Source: DATACQ01 sp036555515
GTDB lineage: Bacteria; Desulfobacterota; Binatia; UBA9968
NCBI GenBank assembly: GCA_036555515.1
Contig: DATBLC010000089.1
Location: 1 to 64,000, forward strand
Direction: 5' to 3'
Length of the DNA: 64,000 bases
This document shows, one piece after another, positions 7,996-16,199 of this stretch. The translations under genes were made by a program, and so were the position numbers. The notes beneath the pieces were generated by a model. The model made no database searches and was not told where the DNA came from. It saw only the letters and a program-made list of their open reading frames with translations. Numbering within the stretch: position 1 is the first letter of the stretch; each line of letters begins with the position of its first letter.

Positions 7996-9102
7996 TCAAT
8001 AACCGTTTTCCAGAATCGCCGGAAACTCTTCCGGGCGCATCGCGGACAGCCCCATTTTTTCCAGCGTCAGGCCCGCGCTGCGAAAGTCGATACCCAGCGC
8101 CACCGAAGCGAGCGTAATCAGGGCGTCCATTACCGGAGTCTTCACGCCAAACAGCCGGCCGATCGCCGCCATCGGCACTAATCCGTAGCCCACATCTTCC
8201 TTTATGTAACGATGGTTGAGACTCGGCGGTGATTTGATGGTGAAGTTAGGCTCGCTCGCGTGAATCGCCTGATATGCCGACCCCGACTCGCGCGCTTCGG
8301 CGGCAGTCAGTCCGGCCTGATGAAAAATATCGACGAAGCGCAGCGGCTCGAGTCCCAGCAACCGGACGATCTCCAAGCGCTCGCGGTCGACTGCGTCGAT
8401 CCATGTCCCAATCGACGGTGTGATCCCGTCGCGGTACCAAAGAAAGTCGCCGCCGGTTTTTTCGATCCAGCCGGCGTTTCCCAGCATGCCCGCCGGATGC
8501 ATGATCGCGTTGATGTTCGAGAAGCCCGTTTCCATGACGTTCGCCGCGGCGACGATGTTCGGGAACACCGCGCCAACCTCTCCGACAAGCTCCTCGGTAT
8601 GTTTTCCCGGAAACGCCGCGCAGCGCAGCTTGGTCGTGCGCCGGTAAACTTCCACCCGCGCCGGTTCAGGCATCCGGCAAATGTAAGTCAACGTGACGGT
8701 CTCACATAACTTGAAATCAACCGTACAACCGAACGAGCGCAGCAAATGCGCGAAATGAAGCGAACCTCCGGTGTGGCCTGGATTCAACAGGATAATCTGG
8801 CCGTCGGTCAAGTACCGCGAAATGCTTCTGGCGAGGTATTCATGGGCGACGGCGGGTGCGGCAACGACGATTAAGTCCACGCCGGTGACAACCGGTACGA
8901 TCAGGGGGCTAACGAAAAACAGACCGGCGAACTTTTCAGTGTCGCCCTCAACGAGGGTAATCCCGCCGCGCTTCATGATCGGCAGCAACGTCTTATCGGT
9001 GCGCGAAAACAGCCGCACCTCGAAGCCGCGCAGCGTCAAATCCGCCGCCGTCGCACAACCGCCATTGCCGGCGCCCAAAATTGCGATTTTTCTTATTGCC
9101 AT
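7996..9102 (-). CDS. NAD(P)-dependent octopine/opine-dehydrogenase-like oxidoreductase
   Basis: A 368-residue protein with an N-terminal Rossmann fold (KIAILGAGNGGCATAADL, residues 5-22) and a C-terminal helical domain typical of the octopine/nopaline dehydrogenase family; the N-terminal fold also resembles ketopantoate reductase and glycerol-3-phosphate dehydrogenase. Conserved features include LNPGHTGG in the nucleotide domain and the GFSNINAIMHPAGMLGN segment, the family's substrate-side histidine region. Members reduce keto acid-amino acid imines or oxidise their products. Start taken at the ATG immediately before the Rossmann motif; no clear ribosome site. The real substrate is unknown; a role in amino-acid-like compound turnover is inferred. 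Confidence 0.75.
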   Translation of the reverse strand: MAIRKIAILGAGNGGCATAADLTLRGFEVRLFSRTDKTLLPIMKRGGITLVEGDTEKFAGLFFVSPLIVPVVTGVDLIVVAAPAVAHEYLARSISRYLTDGQIILLNPGHTGGSLHFAHLLRSFGCTVDFKLCETVTLTYICRMPEPARVEVYRRTTKLRCAAFPGKHTEELVGEVGAVFPNIVAAANVMETGFSNINAIMHPAGMLGNAGWIEKTGGDFLWYRDGITPSIGTWIDAVDRERLEIVRLLGLEPLRFVDIFHQAGLTAAEARESGSAYQAIHASEPNFTIKSPPSLNHRYIKEDVGYGLVPMAAIGRLFGVKTPVMDALITLASVALGIDFRSAGLTLEKMGLSAMRPEEFPAILENGY

Positions 9103-9132
9103 TGAATAATCATGGGACAGCGATTTATTTGT

Positions 9133-9262
9133 GGTTCAAATCGTTCCAACAGTTTCAATTGTTCCAGTCGTTCCAATGGTTCGCGGCGCACCGGCCTTTC
9201 CCGCCAATCTTGTCCGAGAATTGCTTGGAACGGTTGGAACGTCTGGAACTATTGGAACCTTA
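9133..9262. repeat. Heptad array forming a long inverted repeat
   Basis: Left arm about 9133-9182 consists of units such as GTTCAAAT, GTTCCAAC, TTTCAATT, GTTCCAGT, GTTCCAAT. Right arm about 9222-9258 consists of TTGGAAC, GGTTGGAAC, GTCTGGAAC, TATTGGAAC. The arms are complementary unit by unit and can fold into a long stem around a GC-rich loop, between two co-directional minus-strand genes. Confidence 0.6.
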
Positions 9263-10420
9263 TTAATCAAGGCGGTAGTGCTTGAGTTTATCTTCGTCCA
9301 ATTCAATGCCGAGACCGGGTTTCGTCGATACGATAACGTCGCCGTTGTCGAACCCGAAAGGCTCCGTGATGATGTCGTCGGAATAGTAAATTCCCGCGAC
9401 GCTCTTTTTGGATTTTTCCTTAGGTGTCGAAACCGGCACGACGCAGCCATAGGTCACCACTCCCGTTGACGCCGCCAGGTGAATGTTTGCCGCGTTGCCC
9501 ACCCCGGTCTCCACCGAACCGTTCACGTTGCAGGGCAAGCCAGCCGCCTGGGCAACGGCGGCGACCTGCTTCGCTTTGAACATGCCTCCGGGCTTGGTCG
9601 TGTAAAGCGAGATTACGTCCGCCGCGTTCTTGCGCACGATCTCTAGAATATCCTGCGCCGTCCACGCGCTCTCGTCGGCCATGACCGGCGTATCCACGCG
9701 GCGCGCCACCTCGGCCATGCGCTCGATGCCTTCCACCGGCTGCTCCATATATAGCAAGTCATACTCAGCCATCGCTTTGATGACCTGCACGGCGAGCTTA
9801 GGCGAGGGATAGCACTGGTTGGCGTCGACGCAAATTTTTACATCCGGACCCACGGCGGCACGAACGCGCTCGACAAGATCGATATCGCGCCGCGGCTCCA
9901 CGCCGCCCTTGAGCTTGATGGTTTTCACGCCTTCGGCTGTCGCTTGGCGGGCCTCGTCCACCGCTTTCTCAGCTTCCATCAACCCAAGACTATGGGCAAT
10001 GGGAATCCGCTCGCGGAAAAGACCGCCGAGCAGTTGATAAGCCGGCACATGCAACGCTTTGCCGACAACGTCATAAAGTGCCGCGTCGATGGCCGCCTTA
10101 CAATAGGGATAACCTTTCACCGCCCTATCCATCAACGCGTGAATGATTTCAAAGCGCCCGGGATCCTGGCCCTTTAACGCGGGCGCCAGGAGATCGTTGA
10201 TTATGTGCATCGTCGTCTGCGGCGTCTCGCCGAAGTACTTGCCATAGTCGCCGCCCCAGTCTTTGAGCACCGGCGCTTCGCCCAATCCCACAAGATCCTG
10301 GTCGGTGTATAATTTGACGATCACGTAGACCCCGATGGGCGTCGTCAGGCTCGCCCATTGGTGCAGCCGACGCGTCGGTAAACGGATCGGAATCGTTTCG
10401 ATTTTAGTAATCTTAATCAT
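9263..10420 (-). CDS. Mandelate racemase/muconate-lactonizing enzyme family protein
   Basis: A 385-residue enolase-superfamily enzyme. The N-terminal capping domain opens with KITKIETIPIRLP; the barrel holds TIKLKGG (KxK base motif, residues about 163-169), metal ligands in CVDANQ, MEQPVE and MADES, and a second base lysine in TTKPGG. This KxK..D..E..D..K pattern is the muconate-cycloisomerase/dipeptide-epimerase layout rather than the mandelate racemase His-Asp pair. The enzyme abstracts a proton alpha to a carboxylate, with Mg2+, in the cytoplasm. Neighbours (opine-dehydrogenase-like and M24-like proteins) hint at amino-acid-derived or cyclic carboxylate substrates, which is inference. Confidence 0.85.
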   Translation of the reverse strand: MIKITKIETIPIRLPTRRLHQWASLTTPIGVYVIVKLYTDQDLVGLGEAPVLKDWGGDYGKYFGETPQTTMHIINDLLAPALKGQDPGRFEIIHALMDRAVKGYPYCKAAIDAALYDVVGKALHVPAYQLLGGLFRERIPIAHSLGLMEAEKAVDEARQATAEGVKTIKLKGGVEPRRDIDLVERVRAAVGPDVKICVDANQCYPSPKLAVQVIKAMAEYDLLYMEQPVEGIERMAEVARRVDTPVMADESAWTAQDILEIVRKNAADVISLYTTKPGGMFKAKQVAAVAQAAGLPCNVNGSVETGVGNAANIHLAASTGVVTYGCVVPVSTPKEKSKKSVAGIYYSDDIITEPFGFDNGDVIVSTKPGLGIELDEDKLKHYRLD

Positions 10421-10473
10421 AATCCAAGGTTCCCTCGCCCTCTTGGAGAGGGTCCGGGCGAGGGCGTCGTTTA

Positions 10474-11586
10474 TCAGCCCACTCTCAACAAATTATCCGT
10501 GGGCGTCACGTCGGAAAGAAGCTCACAACCGCTCTCCGTTACACAAAACATATCTTTGTTCTGCATGCCGAACCGTCCCGGAATATAAACCAAAGGCTCG
10601 AAAGCCCCGACCATCCCGGTTTCGACAATCTCATTACCGTAACGGCCCATGTAAGGTTCTTCATGAAGATGCAAGCCTATCCCGTGAGCGACGAAGCTGA
10701 TCGGCTCAAACCCGAGCGCGCTGAATTTTTCAAGAAACCTACGATAGATTTCCGCGCAACTGGCACCCGGTTTGATCAGGTCCATGACGAGATATTTGCA
10801 CTCGATCAAGTTCGCCCAGATTTTTTCCTGTTCTGCCGTCGGCTCCCCAACCACCGCGGTGCGGCAGACGCCGGTGAGATAGCCGTTTTTTTGGCCGAAA
10901 ATCTCCATGCGGATCAAATCGCCGCGTCGTAATCTACGCTCTGTGGGCCCCACATTGGGGAACTGGCTGCGCTCGCCTGATGCGATAATCATGAGCTTAT
11001 AGCTTTGAGCGCCGCCCGCGAACAATGAAGTCAGCAGATGACCGGCCATTTCCAACTCACTCATGCCGATCATCGCCGAAGCCAAGGTGTCACCGATGGC
11101 CTTATCGGTCAGCTTGCTAAGCGCGCTCAACAAGGCCAGCTCAGCGGGTGTCTTCAGTTGGCGCGCCTTGTTGAAGATCGGATCGGCGGCGATCCAGTGA
11201 ACGGTGGAGAGTTTTTTTTGCAGCGTCGCAAAGTCCTTGGCCGGCAGAAAATCCAACTCGATGGCAACCTGACTCCGGTCGAGCTTTAAGTCCTTCAGCG
11301 CCTCGGCGAGCTTGTCCATCGGATCATCGGTAAATTCCCGATAGATCCTCAGATCGTCGATACCTGCATGGGCTTTCACGGTGGTCGCCTCCATGTCGAT
11401 GGCGACCATCGCGATGCGTTCATCAGCTGTAAGAACACACGCCGCATGGCGCCAGCGCATCAGCGATTGCGACGGCACGACGAAACCGGAAACATAGGTC
11501 ACGTTTTCCGGCGAGATCGCGATGACGGCGTCGAGGCCTGCAGCGGAAATACGTTTACCTAAACGGACGATAATTTCTCGGTCCAT
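10474..11586 (-). CDS. M24-family (creatinase/Xaa-Pro dipeptidase-like) pita-bread hydrolase
   Basis: A 370-residue protein with a creatinase-type N-terminal domain (about 1-135) and a pita-bread catalytic domain. Metallo members bind two metals through Asp-Asp-His-Glu-Glu. Here the two Asp positions read RMEIFG (Glu228) and GYLTG (Gly239), while FVAHGIG, AFEPL (Glu330) and TESG (Glu351) keep the rest. Partial loss of ligands recalls creatinase, which works without metal, so a creatinase-like C-N hydrolase is as likely as a peptidase. It is followed by the enolase-superfamily gene after 53 bases on the same strand, suggesting a two-gene unit. Confidence 0.75.
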   Translation of the reverse strand: MDREIIVRLGKRISAAGLDAVIAISPENVTYVSGFVVPSQSLMRWRHAACVLTADERIAMVAIDMEATTVKAHAGIDDLRIYREFTDDPMDKLAEALKDLKLDRSQVAIELDFLPAKDFATLQKKLSTVHWIAADPIFNKARQLKTPAELALLSALSKLTDKAIGDTLASAMIGMSELEMAGHLLTSLFAGGAQSYKLMIIASGERSQFPNVGPTERRLRRGDLIRMEIFGQKNGYLTGVCRTAVVGEPTAEQEKIWANLIECKYLVMDLIKPGASCAEIYRRFLEKFSALGFEPISFVAHGIGLHLHEEPYMGRYGNEIVETGMVGAFEPLVYIPGRFGMQNKDMFCVTESGCELLSDVTPTDNLLRVG

Positions 11587-11708
11587 GAGATTTTACCGGC
11601 GAGAATATAGATTGGCACTCAGGGCGTCAAGCATTGAGTCGCGCCGGTAGTGGTTTAGTCTGGGCAAGATCCCTCTTTTCATCACGCTGCGAAAAAAACC
11701 CCGTTCAG

Positions 11709-11856
11709 GGTTCGACTGGGCTCACCACGAACGGATACATTTAGCCGTTCGCGCTGAGCTTTGTCGAAAGGCTCCTAAATAGATTTCACACAGTCTGACG
11801 TTCGGGATGACGATTCACCGTGCTTGTCATTTCGAGCCCTTCGGCTAAGCTCAGGG
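11709..11856. repeat. GTTCG..CGAAC hairpin elements
   Basis: GTTCGACTGGGCTCACCACG (11710 on) and CCGTTCGCGCTGAGCTTTGT (11745 on) are arms of an imperfect 25-bp inverted repeat with a ~10-base loop; a related fragment GAGCCCTTCGGCTAAGCTCA lies at about 11834. Elements like these recur between genes in many environmental genomes. The rest of the 379-base gap 11587-11965 shows no gene. Confidence 0.5.
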
Positions 11857-11965
11857 TAAACTCCGCGAGAAACCTTTCTTGCTGCCCAGATACCAGGCCC
11901 ATTTCTAATTGAACCGCCGCCGCCGCGCCGAAGTGGAGATGGCAGCTTATCGTCGTCTCGGTGAA

Positions 11966-13075
11966 TTAAAAGCCAGCGAAGTGCTCTGGTTTTACCTTTT
12001 GCGCCGCCACAGCTTTACCGACTCTCTGTAGCTCTCCGATATGCTCGACCGAGTCGAGCTGCTGGACGTTTTCAGGTTTGATGTCTTTAAGGCCAAGCGA
12101 CGCTAAACCGTCGAGTGTAAGCTCCGCGTTGTATCGCAGGTAGGTGAAAAGTTTTGGCTGCACAGGTCCCTTCCTGCCGATCATGTCCCAAACTTCCCGG
12201 TCCAACAGATCGCCGCACAGACATTTTCCGAACACACGACAGAGAAAATCCTGCTCGTTGAGGGCGGCAAACATTAGCGCGGAGGGCAATGAAGTGGCGT
12301 TGTACAACAGATTCATTTCACCGGGTTTGAGGTCGGCATTAGCGTCAGGACTCGTGCCGGTTCCGACGGAAACCACCAGCAGCTTATCTTCTTGGGCGGG
12401 CCAGTTGAGGTTAAACGGCTCGACGGTGGCCATGAGAAACGCCTGAAACGCCGGATTGTTATACATTGTAATACCTCCGTCGACGAAGATAAATTCTTTC
12501 TCCCCAATCTTCACCACCTCCGGCGGAAAGTAAGTGGGCGCTGCGGTGCTGGCGCGCACAAGCTGCCAAAGCGGCAAATTGAGATTGCAGTCGGCTCGCG
12601 AGCAGTCGTTGTATTTCGCCCCTGGATTGTTCGAAATGGGCCAGGGTGAGTCGGTAGTCGCGTTGCGCATGACGAGCATCAAGAGCGTCCGTAACTGCTC
12701 GCTGCCGAGGGTTGCGCCCTTGAATTCGTCCTGTAATCTTCTAGACAGCTTTTCATCTCTAAACTTGTAGCGGTACTGTTGCAGGAGCGATGCCTTGTCA
12801 AACATTTCTTTGCCGTTTTCCAGGTAGAAGCGGCGAATTCTGTCCACCGTCATGCCCATCGACAGACACGCCGCGATGATTCCTCCGGTACTCGTACCGG
12901 CAAAGAAATCGAAGTAGTCGGCGAGCACGAACGTCTCGTCTTTGCTGAGTTTCTCGCGCAAAATCGCTTCGACCTGGGCGAGAATTTCCACGGACAACAT
13001 GCCCCGTATGCCGCCGCCGTCGAGAGCGAGGATTTTTTTCGGTCCATCGGCTTTGATTTTGTCAGCAAGGCTCAT
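11966..13075 (-). CDS. Patatin-like phospholipase (putative effector)
   Basis: A 369-residue patatin-family lipid acyl hydrolase. All catalytic signatures are intact: the oxyanion glycine motif DGGGIRG (residues 19-25), the nucleophile elbow GTSTG with Ser62, and the DGG motif with Asp199 completing the Ser-Asp dyad. The central SFAAPTYF-like stretch (STAAPTYFPP, residues 176-185) is also typical. No signal peptide or membrane segment, so it acts from the cytoplasm, presumably on membrane phospholipids. Start chosen at 13075 with GGAGG six bases upstream; a longer open frame upstream overlaps the preceding gene and is not coding. It is the last gene of a tight operon with the SLOG-like and TIR genes (13-base gap). 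In CBASS systems patatins of this kind (CapV) are nucleotide-activated membrane-damaging effectors; the same role here is inferred. Confidence 0.85.
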   Translation of the reverse strand: MSLADKIKADGPKKILALDGGGIRGMLSVEILAQVEAILREKLSKDETFVLADYFDFFAGTSTGGIIAACLSMGMTVDRIRRFYLENGKEMFDKASLLQQYRYKFRDEKLSRRLQDEFKGATLGSEQLRTLLMLVMRNATTDSPWPISNNPGAKYNDCSRADCNLNLPLWQLVRASTAAPTYFPPEVVKIGEKEFIFVDGGITMYNNPAFQAFLMATVEPFNLNWPAQEDKLLVVSVGTGTSPDANADLKPGEMNLLYNATSLPSALMFAALNEQDFLCRVFGKCLCGDLLDREVWDMIGRKGPVQPKLFTYLRYNAELTLDGLASLGLKDIKPENVQQLDSVEHIGELQRVGKAVAAQKVKPEHFAGF

Positions 13076-13088
13076 GATTATCCTCCAG

Positions 13089-15050
13089 CTACCAAAGTGA
13101 AGTTGTATCCAGCACGTACACCCGACCGGCGTACTTCTGGACAGTCTCGTACATATGCTCCGTGCCCCCCGGGCCGTCACCCCCCTTGCGATTCCACAGG
13201 CAAACGAATCGCACTTTCTCCGGACCCCAAGCGAGGGCGGTGTACAGCTGCCATATATTCGTACGCGAGAATTCATTTACGCCCTTGGGCGCCGGCCCAA
13301 TCTCGTCAGGCATGATGAAAACCGCGGTTTTCGGCTGCCCTTTGACCCGGTAAAAACGCTCGATCCAATGGTCCCCAGCGAAGGCAACCGAGCGCTGAAT
13401 AAACGTCGGTTCGTCGAAGGCGAGGCGCAATTCAACGCGCATGCCGCGGGCCAGGCACGCCTCGGCGAAAAGCAAATCGCCGCCGCAAGCTCCACCGCAA
13501 AGGGCAATGTCTTCTGAGCCGGCTTCCAACTCATCCAACTTTGCGGCGATCGCTTGCGCGGCAATCGGCTCCTTGTCGGGCGGAAAACGTGGTTCGGGTC
13601 GGTCAGGGGCATCAATCATGTGGCCGCTGAATAAAAAAACCTGGCGCGGCGTCCACGCCTTCTCCGGCGCCTTGATCCGGCTCAGGGCCCGGTCCAGGAT
13701 TTCTAACCCACATTTGACCTCTTCGGGGCGAAATCCGACGGCCTGTAACAATTCCAATTGCTGGCGCGACGAAGTGAGTTTAAACCAATCCTTGTCGGCT
13801 ACCGCCACCGCGCTCCGATAGGCGTCTTGCACAATGTTTTTGGGTCCGGACAAAACTTCAAGCTCGGCCAGCGTCACCCTCGCCCAATAATCCTTCGGAT
13901 CTTTTTCTAAGGTACCGCGCACGTCCCAGCGAACTCCGCCCTCCATCTCTTTGCGCACTGCCAACCGCTCTTCGTTGCCAGTCAAATGAGTTTGCAGATA
14001 AAGCAGTGTCACCGCGTTGATGCCTGAATAAAAGTGAGACGGGTCTTTGCGGTAGCCGGTAGCGTAGGCGTTGATCGCTTCGCGCAGCAGTCCCTCTTCG
14101 TCGGCGGCGTCTTTGCGCATCGCGTCCGGGGCCTTGCCTTCCATGCGCCAGAGTTCCGCCCAATTGTCTTTCTCGATCCGACCGAGCAATGCCCAGCTTT
14201 CCGCGTCGCCGGGACAATCCTGAACCAGCGCCTCAACCCATTCTCTGGCCTGGTCATGCCGCTTCAGCCGCCCCAAGAGCAAACCTTTCTGGCGCCGGTT
14301 TTCGAGATCTTGCGGCTTGATCGCAAGGGCGCGCTCGTATTGGGCGAGGGCGAACTGGTATTGCCCGAGAGACAGTAAGGCTTTGCCCGCCGCTTGAAAT
14401 GCTTCGACGCGAAACACGCGCGTTGGCGCCTCATCAGCAAGGACCAGGACGTCGCCGGGCAGATTGCGTTTTCTGGCCACCTGGATGCGCACGATCCACG
14501 ATTCGTATTCTTCCCAGAACTCGCGGGCCTCCTCCACACGCAACGACTTCCAGTCAGGTTCCTGAAGATAGCGCAACAGGTGATAAACCGGACTCACCTT
14601 GCGGTCATACCACGAGTTGATCGTTTCGGTAGCAAATTGAGCCAGCCTTTTTTTGTCTTCTTCGAGCCGCGTGGGGTGGGGGACAGTGGCCTCTGGCGGA
14701 TTCTCTTTGATGTGATACTTAAGTGACCGGTCGGTGTAGACGTCAAACGGCATATGATCGCGCCGGCAGGCAATTTGAATCACACCGCGGCGCCGCAGCG
14801 CGTGGCGCACGCCGAGCTCGTACCAAACGTTGGGATTATCAATGGAAAGATCGGCGACCACGAGATCGGCGAGGAGCAATTCCTGAAACATATCCGTGCG
14901 GATATCGCCCGCCTGCAATTCCTCGTCTGCGCGAAAGACTTCGAAATCCGCGGCTTCCAGGGCGGGCTTGACATAATCCTCGTAGACCCGGTTGAAATCG
15001 ATGCCTTCTTTCACGCCGAAAGGCATCACGACGAAAGCGTGGTATGCCAT
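13089..15050 (-). CDS. Deoxyribosyltransferase-like / TPR / SLOG-like sensor protein
   Basis: A 653-residue cytoplasmic protein with three parts. Residues 1-110 form a Rossmann-like domain related to nucleoside 2-deoxyribosyltransferases and TIRs: AFVVMPFG at the start and NPNVWYELG with a candidate catalytic Glu78. Residues about 150-450 are helical, with TPR-like repeats (GQYQFALAQYERALAIKP around 229-246), resembling the bacterial regions related to the ASK-kinase TRAFs domain. Residues about 468-653 contain FSGHMID and CGGACGGDLLFAEACLARG (518-536), a SLOG-like (LOG/DprA-type) nucleotide-binding signature. Start at ATG 15050 has GAGG nine bases upstream, overlapping the TIR gene stop; a TTG at 15065 is unlikely. 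Sandwiched between TIR and patatin genes, it is a plausible sensor that links a nucleotide signal to the effector. Domain names rest on motif reading, not a profile search. Confidence 0.7.
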   Translation of the reverse strand: MAYHAFVVMPFGVKEGIDFNRVYEDYVKPALEAADFEVFRADEELQAGDIRTDMFQELLLADLVVADLSIDNPNVWYELGVRHALRRRGVIQIACRRDHMPFDVYTDRSLKYHIKENPPEATVPHPTRLEEDKKRLAQFATETINSWYDRKVSPVYHLLRYLQEPDWKSLRVEEAREFWEEYESWIVRIQVARKRNLPGDVLVLADEAPTRVFRVEAFQAAGKALLSLGQYQFALAQYERALAIKPQDLENRRQKGLLLGRLKRHDQAREWVEALVQDCPGDAESWALLGRIEKDNWAELWRMEGKAPDAMRKDAADEEGLLREAINAYATGYRKDPSHFYSGINAVTLLYLQTHLTGNEERLAVRKEMEGGVRWDVRGTLEKDPKDYWARVTLAELEVLSGPKNIVQDAYRSAVAVADKDWFKLTSSRQQLELLQAVGFRPEEVKCGLEILDRALSRIKAPEKAWTPRQVFLFSGHMIDAPDRPEPRFPPDKEPIAAQAIAAKLDELEAGSEDIALCGGACGGDLLFAEACLARGMRVELRLAFDEPTFIQRSVAFAGDHWIERFYRVKGQPKTAVFIMPDEIGPAPKGVNEFSRTNIWQLYTALAWGPEKVRFVCLWNRKGGDGPGGTEHMYETVQKYAGRVYVLDTTSLW

Positions 15051-15061
15051 AGGCCAAAACC

Positions 15062-16042
15062 TCAACCCGCTTCGCGGCTTCTGATTATTTTGAATTCCAT
15101 TGACGGCGTGCCGCGACTATCTTGGATCCTAAGCGAGACACCGTTTTCGATGATTCGGGCCGTGTAATAATTCCTGACTTCACGGGTAACCCCGCCCAAC
15201 ATTTCCTCAAAGCGCACGCTAAATGAGATTTGATCGCCGCCGATCCTACCCTCTTCGATGCCTCTCTTTGCGCCAAGAAACGTCGCGGTGCCAAAGAGCT
15301 TATCGCCTTCAGGCTGGAAGAAAAAGCGCTCTTTATATTTTGCGCCCCAACTGTAGGTCACTTCGCCTTCCCACACACCGCCAATGGCGGTTGCCATCCG
15401 GCTGATTTCCGCGGGCGCGCTGCCGGGCGCCGGCTGGCCCGTTTGCTCCTGGCGCCACTGCCACCAAACCGCAAAACTCACTAGCAACAAGATCAGCGGT
15501 ACTTTCCATAAAAGCCTTTTCCACAAGCGCGCACGGCGCCCCCGCTGCGAGGCGTGTTCCCGCATCTCCCGCTTCGTCCCGAGAGCCGGAAGACTTTCCA
15601 ATGCTTGAATCAAGATATCCGCGTCGCGCTGAAAATCATGATGCTGCAATGTGACCGCGTTTTTGCCCGCGAGTTGGCGCAAATCATCCCGCAACTCTTC
15701 AGGCTTCGGCATCACCGCGCCGTCAACCAGCGCCGGGATGACGAGAATGCCGCGCTGCAACGCCGCCGCCAGTTCCAAACCGACGAAGTCGTTTGGATCG
15801 GTCAAACGCAATTGTCCTTTGCCATTGCGCGCCGTCAACCAATCTTTTCCAATTACAGCGATGAGCGCGTCACAAGAAGCGACTTTGACGCCGATCTGCG
15901 CCGCGAAGTCCGCGCCCGGCGGAATATCGTCGACGTCCATGAAAACTCGGTCTGCGCCGAAGCGCGCGCACAGCCGGTCGTAAAGACGGCCGGCATACGG
16001 CGCGCTGTCTTCGCGCCGGTAGCTAACGAAGATTCCGGACAT
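15062..16042 (-). CDS. Membrane-anchored TIR-domain protein with C-terminal beta-rich domain
   Basis: A 326-residue protein starting directly at a TIR domain: IFVSYRRED (4-12), VFMDVDDIPPGADF (33-46), CDALIAVIGKDWL (57-69) and DFVGLELAAALQRG (85-98). Glu90 in GLELAAAL is at the position of the NAD-cleaving glutamate of enzymatic TIRs. Residues 168-180 are very basic and precede one membrane helix (about 180-195, VPLILLLVSFAVWW), so the TIR faces the cytoplasm and the C-terminal 110 residues lie outside. These are rich in alternating beta-type sequence (GGVWEGEVTYSWG, FFFQPEGDKLFGTATF), lipocalin-like in feel. First gene of the three-gene operon, 11 bases before the next start. ATG 16042 has no clear ribosome site; an upstream extension to 16153 would add an unlike-looking tail. 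Likely a sensor/NADase of a conflict system (inference). Confidence 0.8.
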   Translation of the reverse strand: MSGIFVSYRREDSAPYAGRLYDRLCARFGADRVFMDVDDIPPGADFAAQIGVKVASCDALIAVIGKDWLTARNGKGQLRLTDPNDFVGLELAAALQRGILVIPALVDGAVMPKPEELRDDLRQLAGKNAVTLQHHDFQRDADILIQALESLPALGTKREMREHASQRGRRARLWKRLLWKVPLILLLVSFAVWWQWRQEQTGQPAPGSAPAEISRMATAIGGVWEGEVTYSWGAKYKERFFFQPEGDKLFGTATFLGAKRGIEEGRIGGDQISFSVRFEEMLGGVTREVRNYYTARIIENGVSLRIQDSRGTPSMEFKIIRSREAG

Positions 16043-16199
16043 AGGGAAATGAATTTGGCCGTAAATTCGAGGCCTGCCGCTGCATCTCGAATCAACCCTT
16101 TCCGTAGCAGCCGTTTCCTCGTCTTTATAGCAGTTTCGGTTTGGCTTGCCCACGATTTTATGTCAGGCGCGGCTTGCTTCACTGTGGTACGTTACCGCC

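Noticed and set aside
11587..11965. Insertion sequence or phage remnant next to the patatin operon
   Set aside because: No transposase or integrase fragment in six frames; only palindromic elements.
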